A stretch of 64,000 bases of DNA. Source: Pseudomonas sp. LS1212 (GTDB taxonomy: Bacteria; Pseudomonadota; Gammaproteobacteria; Pseudomonadales; Pseudomonadaceae). The translations under genes were made by a program, and so were the position numbers. Positions 29,434-37,522 of the stretch are shown here, in pieces. Within the stretch, counting starts at the first letter, position 1; each line of letters opens with the position of its first letter. Under the pieces are notes generated by a model. The model did no database searches and was not told the DNA's origin. It saw nothing but the letters and a program-made list of their open reading frames with translations. The DNA is taken from assembly GCF_024741815.1 (NCBI RefSeq), contig NZ_CP102951.1:1751001-1815000 (forward strand), read 5' to 3'.

Positions 29434-30489
29434 ATGCAACCCGCTTTCCGCCTTGTCGCTGACGGCAAGGACATTACTGCACTGATAAACGACCGCCTGC
29501 TGATGCTGCGCACCTCGGACAAGCCCGGCATGGAGTCGGACGAATTCGAACTGCGCATTGATGACCGCGATCAGGCAGTGGCGCTGCCTTCGCGGGGCGC
29601 TCATATCGAAGTCTTCCTGGGCCAGAAGGGTCACGCCCTGGCGCGCTTGGGGCGCTACACGGTCGACGAGGTCGAGCTATCGGGACCGCCTGACACGCTG
29701 GTGATACGCGGCAAGGCCAGCGACATGCGTGGCAGCGGCAAGACCACCCGCAGCGGCAGCTGGGAGGGCGTGCCCCTGCAGGAGATCGTCAGCAACCTTG
29801 CCGCCCGTAATGGCTGGCAGCCGGTGTGCCCGGTGACCACCAAAGTCCCCCGCGTCGACCAGCTCAACGAGTCGGACTTCAACTTCATCACCCGCCTGGC
29901 CAAGCAGTACGACTGCACCGCCAAGGTGGCTGACGGCAAGCTACTGGTAATGCCGCGTCAAGGTGGGCAGAGCGCGAGCGGCAAGGCCCTGGGCACGGTC
30001 ACCATTACCCGCCAGGACGTGAGCCGCTATCAGTTCCGCCTGGGCGACAAGACCACCCACAAGGCCGTGCAAGCCAAGCATCAGGACAAGAAAACCGGTG
30101 CGCTCAAGGTGGTCGAGCTGGGCAACGATGAATCCCCGGATGGCCTGCCGCCGGTCCACACCGACCGGCATATCTACCCGAACAAATCCGCCGCCGAACA
30201 AGCCGCTAAGGCACGCTTGGCCGCGTTCAACCGCAGCACCGCCGGCGTGCGCCTGGAAATGCCTGGCCGCACCGACCTGTTTGCCGAACGCATGATTAAC
30301 GCCCAAGGCTTCAAAGGCGGTCTCGACGGTGAGTACCTGGTGGACTCGGTGGAGCAGGTTTTCACCCAGTCCGGCTGGACCACCACGGTCGAGTGCAACG
30401 GCGGCAAGAAGGGCAAGGCCAAGGCCAAAGGCAAGAAAAAGAAAGCAACCAAGCCACTGCAAGTGGTGCAACTGTCACCGACGGCCTGA
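29434..30489 (+). CDS. Late control / baseplate hub protein D (P2 gpD family)
   Basis: This 351-residue hub protein belongs to Phage_GPD (PF05954), related to T4 gp27. Characteristic segments are PAFRLVADGKDITALINDRLLMLRTSDKPGMESDEFELRIDDRD at the start, LIRGKASDMRGSGKTTRSGSWEGVPLQEIV, and DQLNESDFNFITRLAKQYDCTAKV. A Lys-rich C-terminal tail (GKKGKAKAKGKKKKATKP) is unusual and could bind DNA or membrane. ATG 29434 follows TGGAG; the open frame further upstream is not preferred. It carries the spike V in the baseplate. Confidence 0.92.
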   Translation: MQPAFRLVADGKDITALINDRLLMLRTSDKPGMESDEFELRIDDRDQAVALPSRGAHIEVFLGQKGHALARLGRYTVDEVELSGPPDTLVIRGKASDMRGSGKTTRSGSWEGVPLQEIVSNLAARNGWQPVCPVTTKVPRVDQLNESDFNFITRLAKQYDCTAKVADGKLLVMPRQGGQSASGKALGTVTITRQDVSRYQFRLGDKTTHKAVQAKHQDKKTGALKVVELGNDESPDGLPPVHTDRHIYPNKSAAEQAAKARLAAFNRSTAGVRLEMPGRTDLFAERMINAQGFKGGLDGEYLVDSVEQVFTQSGWTTTVECNGGKKGKAKAKGKKKKATKPLQVVQLSPTA

Positions 30490-30512
30490 GTGCCCATCAA
30501 AGGAGAAGCCCT

Positions 30513-31064
30513 ATGTCTATCACCGCGCAGCAGCTGCTGCAGATTCTTCCCCACGCCGGCCGCAACGCCGGCGTTTTTGTTCCTGGCCTGAATGCCGCCA
30601 TGGGCAAGTACGCCATCATTACCCGTTTGCGCATGGCGGCCTTCATCGCCCAGATCGGCCATGAATCGGGCCAGTTCCTCTACGTCCGCGAACTGGGCGG
30701 CAGTGCCTACCTGGCCAAGTACGACACCGGCAGGCTTGCCCAGCGCTTGGGCAACACGCCCGAGGCAGACGGTGACGGCCAGAAGTATCGCGGTCGTGGC
30801 CTGATTCAGGTGACCGGGCGGGCCAACTACCAGGCCTGCAGCGAAGCCCTGTTCAGTGACAGCCGGTTGCTCAACACCCCCGAGTTGCTCGAACAGCCGG
30901 TGTACGCCTCGATGTCGGCAGGCTGGTACTGGCAGAGCAAGGGGCTCAACACCTTGGCTGATAAGGGGGACTTCCGGGAGATCACCAGGCGCATCAACGG
31001 TGGGTTCAACGGCATGACTGATCGGCAGGCGCTGTATGACCGAGCGCTGGAGGTGCTGCAGTGA
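30513..31064 (+). CDS. Endolysin, glycoside hydrolase family 19 (chitinase-like muramidase)
   Basis: This 183-residue protein cuts peptidoglycan glycan strands at lysis. The GH19 catalytic pair is Glu51 in IGHESGQF and Glu60 in YVRELGG, and the YRGRGLIQVTGRANY motif follows at about 93-107. There is no signal peptide, so export needs the holin at 9504. ATG 30513 lies behind AAAGGAG. It overlaps the Rz-like gene by 4 bp. Confidence 0.93.
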   Translation: MSITAQQLLQILPHAGRNAGVFVPGLNAAMGKYAIITRLRMAAFIAQIGHESGQFLYVRELGGSAYLAKYDTGRLAQRLGNTPEADGDGQKYRGRGLIQVTGRANYQACSEALFSDSRLLNTPELLEQPVYASMSAGWYWQSKGLNTLADKGDFREITRRINGGFNGMTDRQALYDRALEVLQ

Positions 31065-31576
31065 AAGCCCTGGATTGGCGCCTGGCAGTCGTAGCGTTGT
31101 TGCTGGGACTCGCCCTGGGCGGCCGGGGTGCCTGGCTGTGGCAGGCGAACAGCTACGGCAAGACGCTGGCCGAGCAGGCCGGGGCCTACACGGCTGAGCG
31201 CGAAGCCGCCGCCACGGCGGTGATCGATTGGCAGGTGGCAGAGCAGGTCCGGCGCCGGGCGCTGGAAGATCGCCTGCAGGTGAATGATCAAACCCACTAC
31301 AAGGAATTACTTGATGCCCAACAGACTCACGCCCGCTTGCGTGACCGCCTTGCTACTGCTGATCTGCGGCTGTCAGTCCTACTCGACAGCACCGCCCAGG
31401 ATAGTGGCTGTGGGGTGCCAGCCGCCACCGGCAGCGGCGGCGTGGTTCATGGAGCCATACGAGCCGAACTTGACCCAGCGCATGCTCGACGAATTATCAG
31501 CATCACCAATCACGGCGACCAAGGATTGATTGCCCTGAAGACCTGTCAGGCCTACGTGCGAGCAATCGCACAATGA
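31061..31576 (+). CDS. Inner-membrane spanin Rz-like protein
   Basis: This 171-residue protein has a GTG start overlapping the endolysin stop. A single N-terminal transmembrane anchor (LAVVALLLGLALGGRGAWLW) is followed by a periplasmic coiled coil (KTLAEQAGAYTAEREAAATAVIDWQVAEQVRRRALEDRL), as in Rz. With Rz1 it spans the periplasm and fuses inner and outer membranes. After the TGA the same frame stays open for 45 more codons (VEKERAEWMRQHPLDPP), so the original C-terminus may have been longer or is read through. Confidence 0.88.
   Translation: MKALDWRLAVVALLLGLALGGRGAWLWQANSYGKTLAEQAGAYTAEREAAATAVIDWQVAEQVRRRALEDRLQVNDQTHYKELLDAQQTHARLRDRLATADLRLSVLLDSTAQDSGCGVPAATGSGGVVHGAIRAELDPAHARRIISITNHGDQGLIALKTCQAYVRAIAQ
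31314..31529 (+). CDS. Outer-membrane spanin Rz1-like lipoprotein, embedded in Rz
   Basis: This 71-residue lipoprotein is encoded entirely inside the Rz gene in another frame, with AAGGA before ATG 31314. The signal peptide (MPNRLTPACVTALLLLICGC) ends in the lipobox LICGC with Cys20. The mature part is Pro-rich (STAPPRIVAVGCQPPPAAAAW), the classic Rz1 feature. It pairs with the periplasmic tip of Rz. Confidence 0.88.
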   Translation: MPNRLTPACVTALLLLICGCQSYSTAPPRIVAVGCQPPPAAAAWFMEPYEPNLTQRMLDELSASPITATKD

Positions 31577-31731
31577 GTTGAAAAGGAGCGGGCCGAGTGG
31601 ATGCGTCAACATCCGCTCGACCCGCCGAACCCGCAGACCCTTCCTGCAAGTCCAGCCGAGGCTCCTGCTCCGTGCACAAAGCGCGGCGAGCCTAACACCT
31701 GTTTATCCATACAGTAAAGACTTGCTATCAA

Positions 31732-32526
31732 ATGACGACTCCAATCATTCCCTGGATGGGTGGCAAACGCCGTCTAGCCGACCGCTTGATCCCTCTCTTT
31801 CCCCCTCATGAATGTTACGTCGAGGTCTTCGCCGGTGGTGCTGCGCTGTTCTTCATGCGTCCACAGCCTGCGCCGGTTGAAGTGCTCAACGATCTCAACG
31901 GCGACCTGGTGACGCTCTATCGGGTGGTGCAGAACCACCTGGAGGAATTCGTCCGCCAGTTCAAATGGGCGCTTAGCTCGCGTCAGATCTTCGAATGGCA
32001 AAAAATGACCCGGCCTGAAACCCTCACCGACATCCAGCGCGCCGCCCGGTTCTTTTACCTGCAGCAGCATGCGTTTGGTGGCAAGGTGACCGGGCAGACT
32101 TTCGGTACCGCGACAACCGGTCCGGCCATCAACCTGCTGCGGATTGAGGAAAACCTCTCAGCTGCCTGGCAGCGACTCGCGGGGACCTACGTCGAAAACC
32201 TTTCCTGGCTGGAGTGTGCCGAGCGCTATGATCGAGCGCACACCTTCCATTACATGGACCCACCGTACTGGCAGACCGCAGGGTATGGGGTCGGCTTCCC
32301 CTTCGAAAACTACGAGCGCATGGCCGAATTCATGCGGCGCTGTAAGGGCAAGGTGATGGTCAGCATCAACGATCACCCTGACATCCGGCGTGCTTTCGAG
32401 GGCTTTCACTTCGAGTGCCTGGACATTCGCTACAGCAACACCAATCAGCGCCAAGGTAAGGCGGATGTAACGGGTGAACTTGTGATCATGAACTGGGTGC
32501 CCGCCGATCTAGGAGGGTTGTTCTGA
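31732..32526 (+). CDS. Dam-family (D12 class) N6-adenine DNA methyltransferase
   Basis: This 264-residue protein has motif I FAGG at 33-36 preceded by PWMGGKRRLADRLIP, and the catalytic DPPYW at 176-180. The layout is that of the D12/alpha class (PF02086). The enzyme should methylate adenine in a short site, perhaps protecting phage DNA from host restriction or tuning packaging. It is the last rightward gene of the prophage; a partner nuclease is not seen. Target sequence cannot be deduced. Confidence 0.92.
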   Translation: MTTPIIPWMGGKRRLADRLIPLFPPHECYVEVFAGGAALFFMRPQPAPVEVLNDLNGDLVTLYRVVQNHLEEFVRQFKWALSSRQIFEWQKMTRPETLTDIQRAARFFYLQQHAFGGKVTGQTFGTATTGPAINLLRIEENLSAAWQRLAGTYVENLSWLECAERYDRAHTFHYMDPPYWQTAGYGVGFPFENYERMAEFMRRCKGKVMVSINDHPDIRRAFEGFHFECLDIRYSNTNQRQGKADVTGELVIMNWVPADLGGLF

Positions 32527-32578
32527 TGCTGTCGGCGCAGGCACTGGCGCACTGGCTACTTGATTTAGGGCTACTGGC

Positions 32579-33271
32579 TCAAGCGTGGGGTAGGACCAGG
32601 TCTGGCCCCTGATTTCTCACGTTCCCCACTGCTGGGCTGACTCGGTACCATTCAAACACCTCTGAGGGTTCGCCCAGGCTAAGGACGATCTGCTCGGCTT
32701 GCTCTTTGGAGGTGGTGGGGGCCAGCCATTCCCTGGCCAGTTCCGGCGTCAGGACTATCGGGCGCCGGTCGTGCACGTCGACCATGCCGCCGGCACTGTC
32801 GGCGGTGATGATGACGAATCCATCATGCTCGTTCGGCTCAGTGTTGGCCTGCCCAGTACTGGCGCTGAACTGGCCAATGCCGGCACAAAGTGAGGGTTGG
32901 CCATCACGACGCCTGATCAGGTAGGGTTGCTTTTTGGGGCCGCCTTCATCGACCTACTCGAACCAATTGTCGACTGGTACGATGGCTCGGTGCGGCCAGA
33001 TAGCCCGGAAGAACGGGCCATGAGCGACCTTCTCTACCCGTGCATTAATTGGTGCAGCTCGGTCTTTGGCCCAGTGCGGCCGCCAACCCCAGCGCAACAG
33101 GTCCGCGTGCAACACTCCGTCTTCCAGGCGGAGTAGGGCCACACGGGTGGTCGGAGCGACGTTGTATCGTTCAAGCGACTGCTCGCCGACGCTGTTGGCC
33201 AGCGGGTAGCTCATGCTCAAGGCATCCACAAAATCGTGGATGCCACGGTACTGGCTCAGTCTTCCGTACAT
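32579..33271 (-). pseudogene. SRAP (YedK/HMCES-like) gene, inactivated
   Basis: Read leftwards, the frame starts MYGRLSQYRG at 33271 and runs through PTTRVALLRL, RWGWRPHWAKD, PINARVEKV and VPVDNWFE; then an in-frame TAG stands where the family has Trp. The rest (GGPKKQPYLIRRRDGQPSLCAG to VLPHA) is intact. SRAP proteins crosslink abasic sites in single-stranded DNA through Cys2; here codon 2 is TAC (Tyr) instead of a Cys codon. Both changes are G to A on the coding strand. Full length would be 230 residues, as in the family. SOS-type gene at the prophage edge. Confidence 0.88.
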
Positions 33272-33351
33272 CCCCGTTCTCCCGGGTCGCATGGAACGAA
33301 TCCCTGCCCGTGGCAAGCCTCACAATCTTCGCGCTGAGCGAACGAATCACA

Positions 33352-33576
33352 TCAGGTCGGACAGCACTTAAACGGCGAGTATCTCACCCGGTCCCGTAGC
33401 ATCCGGTACCGTGCCCAACTTTTTTCCTCGAACGCTTCCTGCGCCAGATTAACCAACGCCCTGTAGGCATCAGGATTTTCAACACCCTCAAGCATTCTCC
33501 CGTTGACCATCCGCGCCGCTTCAACAAGGCGGCAGGTTCTGCCGTTTTTCGCAATAAAGTGGAGGCCCCTGATCAC
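33352..33576 (-). CDS. Small hypothetical protein
   Basis: This 74-residue protein (IAKNGRTCRLVEAARMVNGRMLEG, then PDAYRALVNLAQEAFEEKSWARYRMLRDRVRYS) looks like an ordinary soluble helical protein with natural codon use. I remember similar small proteins from Pseudomonas but no function. It lies upstream of the SRAP pseudogene on the same strand, 80 bp away, so the two may have been one unit. Confidence 0.55.
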   Translation of the reverse strand: MIRGLHFIAKNGRTCRLVEAARMVNGRMLEGVENPDAYRALVNLAQEAFEEKSWARYRMLRDRVRYSPFKCCPT

Positions 33577-33828
33577 TCCAAGTTAGACCGAAGTGCGAAG
33601 CACTAGACGTAGGTGATCACCTTCTGGGCTCACCATGCCATCAAAGGTGAAGGCATCTGTTCGGTTATCTTCATAGCGGCTGGTACGTTAATAAGAAATA
33701 TTGAATTCAAGGATTTTTATTATTTCCAAACATTATAGCTCTTAATTATTTATTGTATTTTAGTAGTCTATGCTTTCGGAAAGTGCAATGGATGGCGTTA
33801 AAGAAGAATAAATCAAGGGCCGCCTGCC

Positions 33829-34227
33829 ATGAACTTTGGAATCTTATCAATTACTGCTGCTACGATTATTATTTCAGGTTGTGCTTACTCACAGAAAAAC
33901 TTTAAAGAGATTGGCGATTTTGCTGATCGAGGCGATTACGTGGCCGTGGCTTTTCGCTCGACTGTAGGTGTTGTGGTTTCGGGTATGGTCGATGTTGTGA
34001 GTTTGGGTGGCACGTTAACGCCAGAACAGGCTCAGGAGACCTGGACGTCACCAACTCAAGGTGCCAACACAACAAATGGATTTAGTAACTGTCCGAATGA
34101 TGGTGGCCTTGATATCGGTGGTGGTTGTTATGATCCTCATGCGGTAGAAAGGATGCCGAAGAAAGAAAGAACCAATCAATCATCTCCATCTGGAGGGGCT
34201 GTCGGTCAAAATTCTGGTGTGCGTTAA
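33829..34227 (+). CDS. Small lipoprotein of the low-GC cluster
   Basis: This 132-residue protein has a short signal (MNFGILSITAATIIISGC) whose lipobox ISGC acylates Cys18. A Gly/Val-rich hydrophobic middle (YVAVAFRSTVGVVVSGMVDVVSLGG) could insert in a membrane. The C-terminal part holds FSNCPNDGG and GGGCYDPHAVERM and ends basic/Ser-rich. AAGGG lies before the ATG. No known family. Codon use is more A/T-rich than the phage genes to the left, indicating separate acquisition. Confidence 0.7.
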   Translation: MNFGILSITAATIIISGCAYSQKNFKEIGDFADRGDYVAVAFRSTVGVVVSGMVDVVSLGGTLTPEQAQETWTSPTQGANTTNGFSNCPNDGGLDIGGGCYDPHAVERMPKKERTNQSSPSGGAVGQNSGVR

Positions 34228-34738
34228 TTTAATCAACCATAAATTTAATTGCGCTTGGGGAGTTTCTTAAGCAGTACAGGTGAGTGATGCTATGCGTTCT
34301 CTGGTGTTTCCTATTGTTTGAGTAGCTCTCTGGCGAGATTTTCAGAGGTTCTGATATGTTCGGCTGCTGCGGTGCAGAAAGCAGAAAATTTAAATTTAGA
34401 GCGGGGAAGTTTAGGGGGAACTGCAGGAAGAGAAGTGCTTGGATAAATGGGGAGAGGCGAGGCTCGAGAGGTTGAGCCGTTGCTGGTGTCTTTGCCACAC
34501 CGGTGTCGTCATTTGCCGCTGCTGAAATATGGAGTTTTTCCACTAACACGACTGCATCAAGTCGTTGTCCTTATGCTCGCTAAAATTAGGCGATACTGTT
34601 TCATCAGATTTACAAAAAAATATTTTTTGCGAAACATTAGAGTGCTTCTATAGTTGAATTTGTTGGACTCTTATTTCGGTGTGGCTAAAGGGATGGTTAG
34701 TCAAATAAAAAACTCGTGAAACTCGTGAGTAGAGTAAG
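34228..34738. other. Gap without a convincing gene
   Basis: About 510 bp of A/T-rich DNA between the two lipoprotein genes. The open frames here (34229-34549 minus, 34447-34653 plus) have poor start contexts and no recognisable features. Promoters for the downstream genes probably lie at its right end (TTGTTGGACTC...TATTTC near 34660-34676), but I cannot define them. Confidence 0.5.
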
Positions 34739-35500
34739 ATGAAAAAATACGTCCCGATTTACTTGGCCGCTCAATTGGTACTGACGTCATGCGCTTCTAC
34801 CGATACCGGCAGTTCTCAAAGCACAGACCATAATACTTTTGACATGCTGGGGGCTGCCTTCAGTGTGCTATTAGGGCTAGCCGTCACACAGTCGTCGGGT
34901 GATGCGGCGCAGGGTCAACAAATAATGCAGCAATCACTCAATGTATTTAGCGCAGGCAGTAGTGACTCAGACGACGCGGGTTCAGCCATCCTAGCCTCGA
35001 ACTCCACTTCAACCCCCAGTGTCACGGATGCACCTTCCTATGATGCGGGGACGTTTGATGACTCTAAATATAAGCCAGGTAGTGGGTGCGAAAAGAATCT
35101 TTCTTATTTGTCTACTCGCCTAAAAAAGTTCAGTCCGGATATGATTAATAAAGTAAGGGATTCGATTCTTGCTACTGACATGATTGCCATGATGTCAACC
35201 ATTAATCAACAGGGTCTTTCCCCGCAGGTCGCGATACAACAATCACTCCAGCAGGCCGACGCGTTCGATCAGTCGGCGAGTGAGGCTCTAAGTACCGTGC
35301 AACAGGTTGATGCATTTGGTACGACCGACGCGGAATTTGAAAAGGCGATCAACTCCGGGAAGGTATCTGTTACCCACTGCTCAGGTATACACGATTCGGC
35401 TTTGTGTGCGGCGATTGTCAATAAATATGGCGCCATTGCCTCTAGGGCATCGGCGGCGAATTTGATGTGTTTCAAAAGAACCAACCAATGGCCCCTATGA
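34739..35500 (+). CDS. Lipoprotein of the low-GC cluster, 253 residues
   Basis: The signal MKKYVPIYLAAQLVLTSC has the lipobox VLTSC. The mature part begins Ser/Thr-rich (STDTGSSQSTDHNTF), has a hydrophobic segment MLGAAFSVLLGLAVTQSSG, then Gln-rich helices (QGQQIMQQSLNVF; QGLSPQVAIQQSLQQADAF). At the C-terminus are three cysteines in CSGIHDSALCAAIVNKYG and NLMCF, plus one in GSGCEKNL. An envelope location is clear; the function is not. The next gene begins 36 bp after the stop, so both are probably one operon. Confidence 0.75.
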   Translation: MKKYVPIYLAAQLVLTSCASTDTGSSQSTDHNTFDMLGAAFSVLLGLAVTQSSGDAAQGQQIMQQSLNVFSAGSSDSDDAGSAILASNSTSTPSVTDAPSYDAGTFDDSKYKPGSGCEKNLSYLSTRLKKFSPDMINKVRDSILATDMIAMMSTINQQGLSPQVAIQQSLQQADAFDQSASEALSTVQQVDAFGTTDAEFEKAINSGKVSVTHCSGIHDSALCAAIVNKYGAIASRASAANLMCFKRTNQWPL

Positions 35501-35536
35501 TCATCTCTCTCAATGCACTGAAGGGTTGATAAGAAC

Positions 35537-36526
35537 ATGGATCGCACACTCTGGAGTCTACGTGGTCACACTTTTTTGGAAAAACGCCAATGGGTGATGA
35601 GCGGGTCATTGTTGCTGTTCGCTATAGCCATTATTCCAGACATCACCATGGCCGGTGATAAAGTTGTCCCGAATCGTCCCTTTAATGAGACCGTCGAGAA
35701 TTGCAAGGCCTATAAGGATGAGGCCTATCAAGCGCTACATGATCAATTCCAAAAAGAGTTGAGTTGCATCTCCTCGACAAGGGCCAATATTTCCAAGGGC
35801 GAAGAGTGTAACGATTTGACCGGACGAGTACACAAGGGGATCATAGCCTGGCCCCACTGCCAGGATGCCGAGTATCATTGTGCACTGGTCAGGGCTTCGG
35901 AAGACGCTACTCAGTGCATGAAACAGGCCAAGTCGCAAGAAGGTCTTGGATCGCCTAAGACCGACAAAATGCTTTCAGATGTCATCAAGGCGGATACACT
36001 GGCTTCCGAGATAAAGGAAGATTACCATGTATTAAGGGATCCAATAGGATACCTGAATGATAAGGTGGTTGAGCATCTCACTGAAGCCAATAAGCATGCG
36101 TTTATTAATTCCGTATTTAATGAAGATGGAAAGCTCAATCCGTATGGGGTGAAGGTAACTGATCAGTTTTATAATTGGGGCTTTAAAAAGATGACTTTGG
36201 ATTCAAGGCTAATGAGTAATAATCCTATTATTCAAGCGATCCAGAGTGAAAGCTTTACGGCCTTGGGGAACATGCAGCAACAAATGCTTGGGGAAATACA
36301 AGATTTACGGAACTCCATTAAGAACATGGAGATGCACTACCCGCAACCTGCCCCCCCCACCAAAACCTTCAATCAGGCAAGCACGCCAAGCAAACCGGTT
36401 ATCTCGAAAACAACTGCCCCGTCATCACCGGAGTGTGCCATTCTCAGTAATGGCGAAGAGGCCTCCAATTTGTCCATTGATCATCCTGAGAAATTTGCAG
36501 CCCTAATCCAGAAATGCGGTGGATAG
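35537..36526 (+). CDS. Secreted or membrane-anchored Cys-rich protein of the low-GC cluster
   Basis: This 329-residue protein has a hydrophobic N-terminal segment (VMSGSLLLFAIAIIPDITMAGD) that looks like a signal peptide; the true start could be ATG 35597. The mature N-terminal third has Cys residues spaced like disulphide pairs (ENCKAYKDEAY, ELSCISS, EECNDL, WPHCQDAEYHCALV, ATQCMK). A helical middle follows (LASEIKEDYHVLRDPIGYLNDKVVEHL), then a coiled-coil-like LGNMQQQMLGEIQDLRNSIKNM, a Pro/Thr linker and a last Cys pair. No family recognised. Probably acts with the lipoprotein upstream. Confidence 0.72.
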   Translation: MDRTLWSLRGHTFLEKRQWVMSGSLLLFAIAIIPDITMAGDKVVPNRPFNETVENCKAYKDEAYQALHDQFQKELSCISSTRANISKGEECNDLTGRVHKGIIAWPHCQDAEYHCALVRASEDATQCMKQAKSQEGLGSPKTDKMLSDVIKADTLASEIKEDYHVLRDPIGYLNDKVVEHLTEANKHAFINSVFNEDGKLNPYGVKVTDQFYNWGFKKMTLDSRLMSNNPIIQAIQSESFTALGNMQQQMLGEIQDLRNSIKNMEMHYPQPAPPTKTFNQASTPSKPVISKTTAPSSPECAILSNGEEASNLSIDHPEKFAALIQKCGG

Positions 36527-36865
36527 CGAGGCATTGGCCTTGGATTAAAAAAGAGCTTGGTTATTTGGCAACAGCCAGATGAGTCAGTTTAGGCGCGGAA
36601 ACGGTGGTACAAAAATTTTACTTTAGGTTTCACGTGTAGCTAGAGACCTTGTAAATCAATGCGGCCGAGCAACATATGTCCAATCCATCATGGCGTAAAA
36701 GCGCTGGTTGCTAAGAGAACGCGTTGCGTGAATGTCCACAGTCGATCTCAGCCTGTCATTTTCGGAAGCTCCGATGCGGTAAATTGGGCGTGCAGTTCTG
36801 ATCAGGAGGATGCCGGGTAGTAGCGTAAGGACGTCTATACTGCGCTGGCAAAGTAATCGGAAGCG
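36527..36865. other. Gap containing the left dusA-like attachment repeat
   Basis: About 340 bp; contains the diverged repeat 36603-36707 shared with 39206-39310. On the minus strand it reads QRFYAMMDWT, similar to the DusA N-terminus. Confidence 0.6.
36603..36707 (+). repeat. dusA-type att-like direct repeat, copy 1
   Basis: GGTGGTACAAAAAT (36603-36616) and TCCAATCCATCAT (36679-36691) recur at 39206-39219 and 39282-39294 with the same 76-bp spacing. CTAGAG and other short blocks between them also align. The second block is the dusA MMDW codons on the minus strand. Confidence 0.75.
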
Positions 36866-37105
36866 GTGGACTCGATGCGTAAGGATAGAGATAGCAAGGA
36901 AGACCAGAGCCTGGGCGAAAAGATGCAGGCAGGCGAGCCGCTGATGGAGCATGCGATGCAGGCGTTACGCCGGTACTACGAAGCGCAAGAGGTGCAGCCT
37001 GCGGAAGAAGTGGAAAAGCTGCGCCTGGAAGCGGAAGCGCTGTTCACTGCTGTTCACGAGTATCAGCGCCAAGCCCTAGGCGGGCCTTCACCTCGGTTGC
37101 ATTGA
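36866..37105 (+). CDS. Small hypothetical acidic helical protein
   Basis: 79 residues from GTG 36866, or 76 from ATG 36875 (MRKDRDSKEDQSLGEKMQAGEPLMEHAMQAL). It is highly charged and predicted alpha-helical (RRYYEAQEVQPAEEVEKLRLEAEALFTAVHEYQRQALGG). I know such short proteins from Pseudomonas accessory regions but not their job. GGAAG lies a little upstream. Confidence 0.55.
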   Translation: MDSMRKDRDSKEDQSLGEKMQAGEPLMEHAMQALRRYYEAQEVQPAEEVEKLRLEAEALFTAVHEYQRQALGGPSPRLH

Positions 37106-37522
37106 GTGAAACTCCGAAGCGGCAAAGGCAGCAATCGACCCGAAGCGGTCCGTCGCGAAAGGCGGCAGCCGGCCAAAAGTGGACGGATCCGTACCAAGCT
37201 GAGTTGGCCACGCTATGAGACTTTGAGGTCTCCAAGGAAGCAGGGCCTATTCACGCCCTCGCATCCGAAAGGGCCTACCTGGCATCTGCATTGCGGTCCT
37301 ACAAGGCGGGTCGATAGCGTCTCATCCCGTTGCGGCTCCGGTCGTAACCGGCATTAGAACCCCCGTAAGCTTTAGAGCGCTCTCGCAATTAGACTCACTG
37401 TCGTCGGCGCCGAGGCTGCGAAGCCAGGAAGTGGATAATTAGAGTAGAAATATAAATCCGCCTCCTTTCCCACTCGGATTCAATTTAAAATCCGCAATGG
37501 CCATCCACATTAATTTCGGCGC
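37106..37522. other. Gap without a recognisable gene
   Basis: About 415 bp. Several short frames, none with a credible start. The right end (from about 37440) becomes A/T-rich towards the 3' end of the leftward gene. Confidence 0.5.

Noticed and set aside
31578..31811. 77-codon rightward frame between Rz and the methylase
   Set aside because: Overlaps the methylase start in another frame and lacks features; the Rz frame extension is more plausible.
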